From Pseudoalteromonas sp. NC201 (lineage in GTDB: Bacteria; Pseudomonadota; Gammaproteobacteria; Enterobacterales; Alteromonadaceae), in NCBI RefSeq assembly GCF_002850255.1, contig NZ_CP022522.1, positions 253,049-317,048 of the forward strand: 64,000 nt of DNA, read 5' to 3'. Position numbers and translations under genes: made by a program. Under the pieces are notes generated by a model. That model saw only the letters and a list, made by a program, of their open reading frames with translations, was not told where the DNA came from and did no database searches. Shown here piece after piece: positions 59,671 to 64,000 of the stretch. Position 1 is the first letter of the stretch, and each line of letters opens with the position of its first letter.

Positions 59671-60309
59671 TTATTCGCTCGCTTCTTCTTGAGCTTCTTT
59701 CACAAACGGACCTAAGTACCAATCATCCAGTTTCCACGCCAATTCGTTCAATCCGATACCTTTCAAAGAAGAAAACGCGTGAACGGTGATATCACCGTCT
59801 ATTTCAGCTAGCGCTCGACGTACTTGTAGTACTTCTGCTTTGCGCTTACCTTGTTTTAGCTTATCGGCTTTGGTCAACAACGCTAATACCGGTATATTGC
59901 TGCCAGTCGCCCAGTTGATGAGATCCATATCGAGGTCTTTAAGAGGGTGACGAATATCCATTAATACCACAATCCCTTTAAGACATTTGCGGCGTTGTAA
60001 ATATTCACCTAATGCTTTTTGCCATTTCTTTTTCATCTCTAATGGGACTTTCGCAAAGCCATAGCCAGGTAAATCAATCAAACGCTGATCTTCACCTAGA
60101 GAAAAAGTATTAATAAGCTGAGTCCGGCCAGGTGTTTTACTGGTGCGTGCCAGCTTTTGGTCTGTAAGCGTATTGAGCGCGCTCGACTTACCAGCGTTAG
60201 AACGACCCGCAAAAGCAACTTCAATTCCAGTGTCTGGTGGCAGTTTACTGATATCTGGGGCACTTGTGATAAATTGTGCCTGATTGTATTTAACGCGAGA
60301 TTTTAGCAC
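59671..60309 (-). CDS. engB: Ribosome biogenesis GTPase EngB
   Basis: A 212-residue TRAFAC GTPase (YihA/YsxC). G1 is GRSNAGKS (35-42), G3 is [11 protein letters not shown]4 is TKADKL. It is involved in large-subunit assembly. The gene is convergent with DUF1285 and belongs to the conserved polA-engB-yihI neighbourhood. Confidence 0.96.
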   Translation of the reverse strand: MLKSRVKYNQAQFITSAPDISKLPPDTGIEVAFAGRSNAGKSSALNTLTDQKLARTSKTPGRTQLINTFSLGEDQRLIDLPGYGFAKVPLEMKKKWQKALGEYLQRRKCLKGIVVLMDIRHPLKDLDMDLINWATGSNIPVLALLTKADKLKQGKRKAEVLQVRRALAEIDGDITVHAFSSLKGIGLNELAWKLDDWYLGPFVKEAQEEASE

Positions 60310-60447
60310 GCTGACTCCTAACTGATTAAACTTTCGCGGATGGAATTGCGTATTTTATAACAGTATGACGGAAACCAAAAGCATTGTGAGATTTGTTCTA
60401 AACGCCGCTTTTGTCGCTAATTGACCAAACCGTCGTCCCAATATTAA

Positions 60448-60659
60448 TTAATCTAGGTCAAGTCCCTATAAATTATAAGCTTAATATGGGCAGAAAACGT
60501 GCCAGAGAAAGTAATATCGTGTAGAATGTAGAAATTGCAATGTCAATCTAAAGTGTATACCTATCAGTAGTCACTACTGAGCAAGGCGTATTTAGATGGA
60601 TCGGTGCTGTTTGGCGTTATATTTGCTAAGTTTGCATGTATGATTCATCTGATTAACAT
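60448..60659 (+). promoter_or_regulatory. Promoter region of the cytochrome c4 gene with FNR-like site
   Basis: The 453-base gap between engB and the cytochrome gene holds TTAAT-CTAG-GTCAA at 60448-60461, matching 8 of 10 positions of the FNR half-sites. A plausible promoter, TTGCAT (60632-60637) with a 16-bp spacer and TAACAT (60654-60659), lies about 100 bases before the ATG. Nothing else is recognised in the gap. Confidence 0.35.
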
Positions 60660-60762
60660 AACAACCTAATTAGTACTGATTGGTATTATTTGCCCGAGCA
60701 ATAAAGAGAGCGACTTTGTTCGCGAGGGTACAAATTACAGGGTCGGAAACAGAGAATTTACC

Positions 60763-61395
60763 ATGAAAAAAATAGCATTAACTTTAACAATGTTGCTTGG
60801 TACGTTGTCAGCAAGCAACGCATCGGCATTCGATGGTGACGCGGAAGCAGGTAAAGCAAAGTCTGCAACGTGTGCAGCATGTCACGGTCCAGATGGCAAT
60901 GCCCCTGTGACTATGTATCCTAAAATCGCAGGTCAGCATGCAGATTATATCTATAAGCAGCTACAAGAGTTTAAGCTAGGTATGACGTCTGGTGGTAAAG
61001 AAGGGCGTATGGATCCTGTGATGAGTGGTATGGCTATGCCGCTGTCAGATCAAGATATGAAAGATTTAGCTGTATATTTCTCTTCTTTACCTATGTCTGC
61101 GGGTTCAACGCCTGAAGATGTTGTTGCTTTAGGTCAAAAGCTATACAAAGCGGGTGATGCTGAGCGTGGTATTCCAGCTTGTGCTGCGTGTCACGGTCCT
61201 CGTGGTAATGGTACTTCTTTAGCTAAGTTCCCGAAAGTGTCATTCCAGCACCCTGAGTACATCAAATCACAGCTTGAGAAGTTCCGTGATGGCACTCGCA
61301 ACAATGACATGAATGGTATGATGCGTGATATCGCGAAGAAGCTTACGGATAAAGACATCGAAGTATTATCTAAGTACTTAGGTGGTCTACACTAA
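60763..61395 (+). CDS. Di-haem cytochrome c4
   Basis: A 210-residue periplasmic cytochrome with two similar haem domains. The signal peptide is about 1-22. Haem sites are CAACH at 37-41 and CAACH at 140-144, each followed by HGPxGN. Axial Met residues lie in MSGMAMPL and the NDMNGMM segment. Cytochrome c4 passes electrons to terminal oxidases such as cbb3. A terminator follows. Confidence 0.95.
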   Translation: MKKIALTLTMLLGTLSASNASAFDGDAEAGKAKSATCAACHGPDGNAPVTMYPKIAGQHADYIYKQLQEFKLGMTSGGKEGRMDPVMSGMAMPLSDQDMKDLAVYFSSLPMSAGSTPEDVVALGQKLYKAGDAERGIPACAACHGPRGNGTSLAKFPKVSFQHPEYIKSQLEKFRDGTRNNDMNGMMRDIAKKLTDKDIEVLSKYLGGLH

Positions 61396-61441
61396 AGTCG
61401 TATAGTGAGTTTACCTCTCTCAGTGTAAACTCCTACTATTG

Positions 61442-61472
61442 AAAAAAGGGCAGCATAGGCTGCCTTTTTTTG
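61442..61472 (+). terminator. Terminator of the cytochrome c4 gene
   Basis: An A-rich lead-in, GGCAGC pairing with GCTGCC around a short loop, and seven T after the stem, 47 bases after the stop codon. Confidence 0.9.
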
Positions 61473-61482
61473 TTGTTGAAGT

Positions 61483-61547
61483 TGTGAGACATATCTCACT
61501 TTTAATGTGAGATATTTGCTCGTGCAACATGTGAGTTTTAGCTTATT
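61483..61547 (+). promoter_or_regulatory. Two GacA/UvrY-like boxes upstream of the CsrB-type RNA
   Basis: TGTGAG-N6-CTCACT at 61483-61500 and TGTGAG-N6-CTTATT at 61530-61547 resemble the GacA/UvrY box TGTAAG-N6-CTTACA. They lie about 105-170 bases before the first GGA motif of the RNA, a usual distance for such boxes upstream of csr/rsm RNAs. A dyad ATATCTCAC/GTGAGATAT (61491-61515) overlaps the first box. Confidence 0.6.
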
Positions 61548-61639
61548 TTTAAGCTGTTGTTCAGTGTAAGTTTATGTAATTCATCTTTTTTCTGTTTAAT
61601 TAAAAAAATTAAGGTAAGAAATTTGTTATTAAACAGTTG

Positions 61640-61970
61640 TAACTCAAGCTCAGGAGCGTAGATTATTCGTTGTCGCCAAGCAATACAAAAAAAGGGACAA
61701 TTCGATACGGAAGCGTAGGTGGCAAAGTTATGTATCTAGTTGGATACGAAGGACTATCAAGAAAGCGTCAGGAAGACCGAGAATAAGAAAATCACGGAAG
61801 TCTCATAATAAAAACAATATGGAAAGTGTCACGGAAGTCTAAAATAAAAACAATACGGACGACAATAAAATAAAAAGAATAATAATAAGACTTAAAAGTC
61901 GAAGGGAGAAGTGTCCAGTTGTGACGCTCAGATTAGTAGGCGGTAGAGAGTGATCTCTGCCGCCTTTTTA
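61640..61970 (+). ncRNA. csrB: CsrB-family regulatory RNA candidate
   Basis: A non-coding, purine-rich stretch of about 330 nt with 11 GGA motifs (first at 61653, last at 61905), many in the contexts ACGGAAG, CAGGAAG, AAGGAC or GGGAGA. Repeated GGA is the binding signature for CsrA/RsmA dimers. It ends with a very strong terminator: a 12-bp stem AGGCGGTAGAGA/TCTCTGCCGCCT (61938-61965), loop GTGA, then TTTTAT. Two GacA/UvrY-like boxes lie upstream. The position between the engB side and yihI is that of csrC in E. coli. The 5' end is approximate; no clear promoter hexamers were found. It would sequester CsrA and so control carbon storage, motility and biofilm genes. Confidence 0.85.
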
Positions 61971-62031
61971 TTTGGTTGCCTCTATTATACCTGATACAAT
62001 AGCCGCCTTATTAAGCAATCACTGTTGACCA

Positions 62032-62685
62032 TTGCAAGATTCAACTCTATTCAGTTGTGGCCTGTGCCAAGGTAATCAGCTTGAAGCCTACCATCAAGAC
62101 AAGTATCGACTGTACTGGCAATGTCAAACCTGCCAGTTGGTGATGGTTGATCCCAAGTCGAGATTAACACCAGCTCAAGAAAAGGCCATTTATGATAGCC
62201 ATGAAAACGATCTGGCTGATGAAGGCTATCGTCGCTTTCTAGCACGAGTGGCGGATCCACTGTTGGCACGTTTGGTGATACCAAGCCAAGGCTTAGATTT
62301 TGGCTGTGGGCCAGGACCGCTGCTTGCGAAAATGCTTGAAGAAGCTGGGCATCAAGTTGCTTTGTTTGACCTGTACTATGCTAATGATGCCAGTGTACTG
62401 ACTCGTCAGTACGACTTTATCGTCAGTACAGAAGTGGTGGAACATTTAGCAGAACCTGCAAAAGTATTAACGCAATTGTTAGCATGCTTAAAAGTGGGAA
62501 AGCCGCTAGCCTTGATGACCAAGCTCGTCATTGATAAAGCACGCTTTGCGAATTGGCACTATAAAAATGACCTGACGCATATTTCATTTTTTAGTCGGGA
62601 AAGCTTTGCGTATTTTGCCGCGCAGCAGGATTGTGAATTAGAATTTATTGGGAATGATGTCATCATTCTCACCAAGCGTAGTTAA
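62032..62685 (+). CDS. Class I SAM-dependent methyltransferase with N-terminal zinc ribbon
   Basis: A 217-residue protein. The N-terminus has two CxxC pairs (CGLC near 9-12 and CQTC near 31-34), forming a zinc ribbon. The SAM-binding segment LDFGCGPGPLLAKMLEEAG is at about 84-102, followed by VSTEVVEHL, the usual motif after motif III. This is the layout of UbiG-like methyltransferases (methyltransf_23 type) of unknown substrate. It starts with TTG at 62032, just 61 bases after the CsrB-type terminator; a GATACAAT box upstream may be its -10 element. Confidence 0.75.
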   Translation: MQDSTLFSCGLCQGNQLEAYHQDKYRLYWQCQTCQLVMVDPKSRLTPAQEKAIYDSHENDLADEGYRRFLARVADPLLARLVIPSQGLDFGCGPGPLLAKMLEEAGHQVALFDLYYANDASVLTRQYDFIVSTEVVEHLAEPAKVLTQLLACLKVGKPLALMTKLVIDKARFANWHYKNDLTHISFFSRESFAYFAAQQDCELEFIGNDVIILTKRS

Positions 62686-62709
62686 CGCGAGAATTTTGGA
62701 TAACCAATT

Positions 62710-63297
62710 ATGACCAGAAAGAAAAAGACACGTAAAGTTGCAGCCAATGGAACACCAAGGCTGAGTAAAGAAAAGCTACAAGCGTTACGTGCACTCAAAG
62801 AGCAGCGTAGCAAAAAAACCAAAGGTAAAAAGCCGGGTTCTAGAAATGCACCAGAGATCCTAGTGAAAGAGCAATCAAACACGACGACCAATAAAGATCC
62901 GCGTGTTGGTAGCAAAAAGCCCATTTCTTTGGTTGCAGAGCCACAACCGACTAAGTCGAATACACAACCAGAGATGAAGCGTCATCTACAGCCGCAAGTT
63001 AAGTTAACTACAGCGGTTGAGACGTTAACTCCAGAGCAAGAACTTGAGCAGTTAGAAAATGATGAACGCTTGATGGCGCTACTTGAACGCCATGAGCGCG
63101 GTGAACTGCTAACAGGTAAAGATGCGAAATACTTCAATCGCGGCATTGCACGTCATCAGGAGCTATGTGAGATCTTAGGAATTGATGATGAGTTTGAAGA
63201 AGGCGATATGCTAGAAGATGATCCAATGGATCAGTTTATGAGTAATGATCTAGCAAATGAATGGTTAGACGACGACTTTGAGGAAGATGATAAGTAA
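62710..63297 (+). CDS. yihI: Der GTPase-activating protein YihI
   Basis: A 195-residue protein with a strongly basic N-terminus (MTRKKKTRKVAANGTPRLSK) and an acidic C-terminal half (EEGDMLEDDPMDQF, DDDFEEDDK), the charge layout of YihI. In E. coli it stimulates the GTPase Der in 50S maturation. The stop overlaps the next gene's ATG by one base. Nearby engB and yihI are both ribosome-assembly factors. Confidence 0.9.
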   Translation: MTRKKKTRKVAANGTPRLSKEKLQALRALKEQRSKKTKGKKPGSRNAPEILVKEQSNTTTNKDPRVGSKKPISLVAEPQPTKSNTQPEMKRHLQPQVKLTTAVETLTPEQELEQLENDERLMALLERHERGELLTGKDAKYFNRGIARHQELCEILGIDDEFEEGDMLEDDPMDQFMSNDLANEWLDDDFEEDDK

Positions 63298-63812
63298 TGA
63301 ATACTGCATGGATCATCGCAATCATTATTGGCGCCCTGATTATTGCTGGACTGGCGTTTTACGCGGGTAAATTACTATGGCAGCTGAAGGTACAAAAAGA
63401 GCAGATTGCCAAACATCGCGAGCAAAAGGCTGCTGAGCTTGAAAAGTCACGGCAGCAGCGCAATGGAAAAATTGCGGATAGCGTTAACTTGATCGCGCGT
63501 GCGATGAAGGAAAAACAATGTGAATATTCTGAAGGGTGTTTACGAGTTTGGGTACTCATCTCGCAATATAGCTTTGACGAGGAAGTTGACTTACAACAGA
63601 GTTATCCTGGTGTTTATCAGATGTATGATGAAGTCAAAGAAATGCCAACTCATGACGCGCGTAAGAAGTATTCTAAAAAAGAGATTTTCAAAATGGATAG
63701 CCAGCGTTGGCGTGCTGAAGAGCGCCTAGAAGCGGAGATCTTACAGGACTGTGAAAAGCTGATAGCGCGCTTTAAAGCGGCTGCTGGCAGTGAAAATGTT
63801 GTGTTTCAGTAA
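63297..63812 (+). CDS. DUF2489 family membrane-anchored protein
   Basis: A 171-residue protein with one N-terminal span (about 4-28, IIAIIIGALIIAGLAFYAGKL), then a charged coiled coil and a helical domain with SVNLIARAMKEKQCEYSEGCLRVW, matching DUF2489. Function unknown. It is coupled to yihI by a stop-start overlap, as in related gammaproteobacteria. Confidence 0.8.
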   Translation: MNTAWIIAIIIGALIIAGLAFYAGKLLWQLKVQKEQIAKHREQKAAELEKSRQQRNGKIADSVNLIARAMKEKQCEYSEGCLRVWVLISQYSFDEEVDLQQSYPGVYQMYDEVKEMPTHDARKKYSKKEIFKMDSQRWRAEERLEAEILQDCEKLIARFKAAAGSENVVFQ

Positions 63813-63860
63813 GTTGGCTTTGGAAAACGGCTGAGTGAATCTTTATCCAAACTTCAGATT

Positions 63861-63884
63861 AAACGCCCCAAGTGGGCGTTTTTA
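63861..63884 (+). terminator. Terminator of the yihI-DUF2489 operon
   Basis: AAACGCCC pairs with GGGCGTTT around a short CAAGT-type loop, followed by TTTAG, about 50 bases after the stop. The remaining bases to the window end show no complete gene. Confidence 0.85.
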
Positions 63885-64000
63885 GTTCCAAATGAGAAAT
63901 TTTTAACCCACCTAGGGTCAGGTTTACTCCTTCAAGTTGAGTAAGTATTAAGTCAAATAGTCATGATTTTACTGTGCGATGTATTCACACTCGGTCAGCA

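Overview
The window looks like a near-origin piece of a marine gammaproteobacterial chromosome, most likely Pseudoalteromonas or a close Alteromonadales relative. This rests on the proteins (PlsB, DUF2959, E22 MetX-like esterase, di-haem cytochrome c4, cytochrome c5), on an intact ilvGMEDA operon with its leader peptide, and on the gene order polA - (RNA) - engB - (CsrB-type RNA) - yihI, which matches the enterobacterial order polA-spf-yihA-csrC-yihI. No tRNA, rRNA, insertion sequence, prophage or CRISPR array was seen.

Layout. 1-2.8 kb: the end of a TRAP permease gene and plsB. 3.0-8.3 kb: the S10 ribosomal operon (rpsJ to rpsQ) with promoter and attenuator-like leader. It ends at a terminator after rpsQ instead of running into rplN, and the 3' end of rpsQ plus its terminator is duplicated in tandem. 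8.9-15.4 kb: a chemoreceptor, a small unannotated RiPP-precursor-like gene, and a CrbS/CrbR-type acetate-switch two-component pair. 15.4-22.6 kb: a TonB receptor divergent from permease, periplasmic esterase, 3-hydroxybutyrate dehydrogenase and the two subunits of a 3-oxoacid CoA-transferase, together a plausible route for taking up and degrading 3-hydroxybutyrate esters. 22.7-29.8 kb: mixed housekeeping and envelope genes (PLAT protein, DUF2959 lipoprotein, YihY, prolyl aminopeptidase, Dtd, YiiD-type fusion, PldA).

30-34.3 kb: a four-gene minus-strand operon (dapA-like, dapD-like, PLP decarboxylase, zinc deacylase) behind a promoter, a lysine riboswitch and a terminator, so a lysine-repressed set of succinyl-DAP-pathway-like enzymes. 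34.4-37.7 kb: hybrid kinase, VGVGK-repeat secreted protein, TraB/GumN protein. 38.0-44.6 kb: ilvL-ilvGMEDA with attenuator. 44.6-54.8 kb: an NMT1-type sensor-like protein without output domain, a methyltransferase, carbonic anhydrase, UbiK, Rep helicase, a GAF-GAF-GGDEF-degenerate EAL protein, cytochrome c5 and ElbB. 55.2-64 kb: polA with DnaA boxes upstream, a terminator-ended candidate sRNA, a YceI protein, DUF1285, engB, cytochrome c4, a CsrB-family RNA candidate with 11 GGA motifs and upstream GacA/UvrY-like boxes, a methyltransferase, yihI and DUF2489.

Most interesting points: the orphan RiPP-like precursor at 10855-11067, the lysine-riboswitch operon, the CsrB-type RNA syntenic with csrC, the rpsQ tail duplication at a break in the S10-spc cluster, and the hydroxybutyrate-ester locus. 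All functional statements come from reading sequence and family knowledge; no database search was run.
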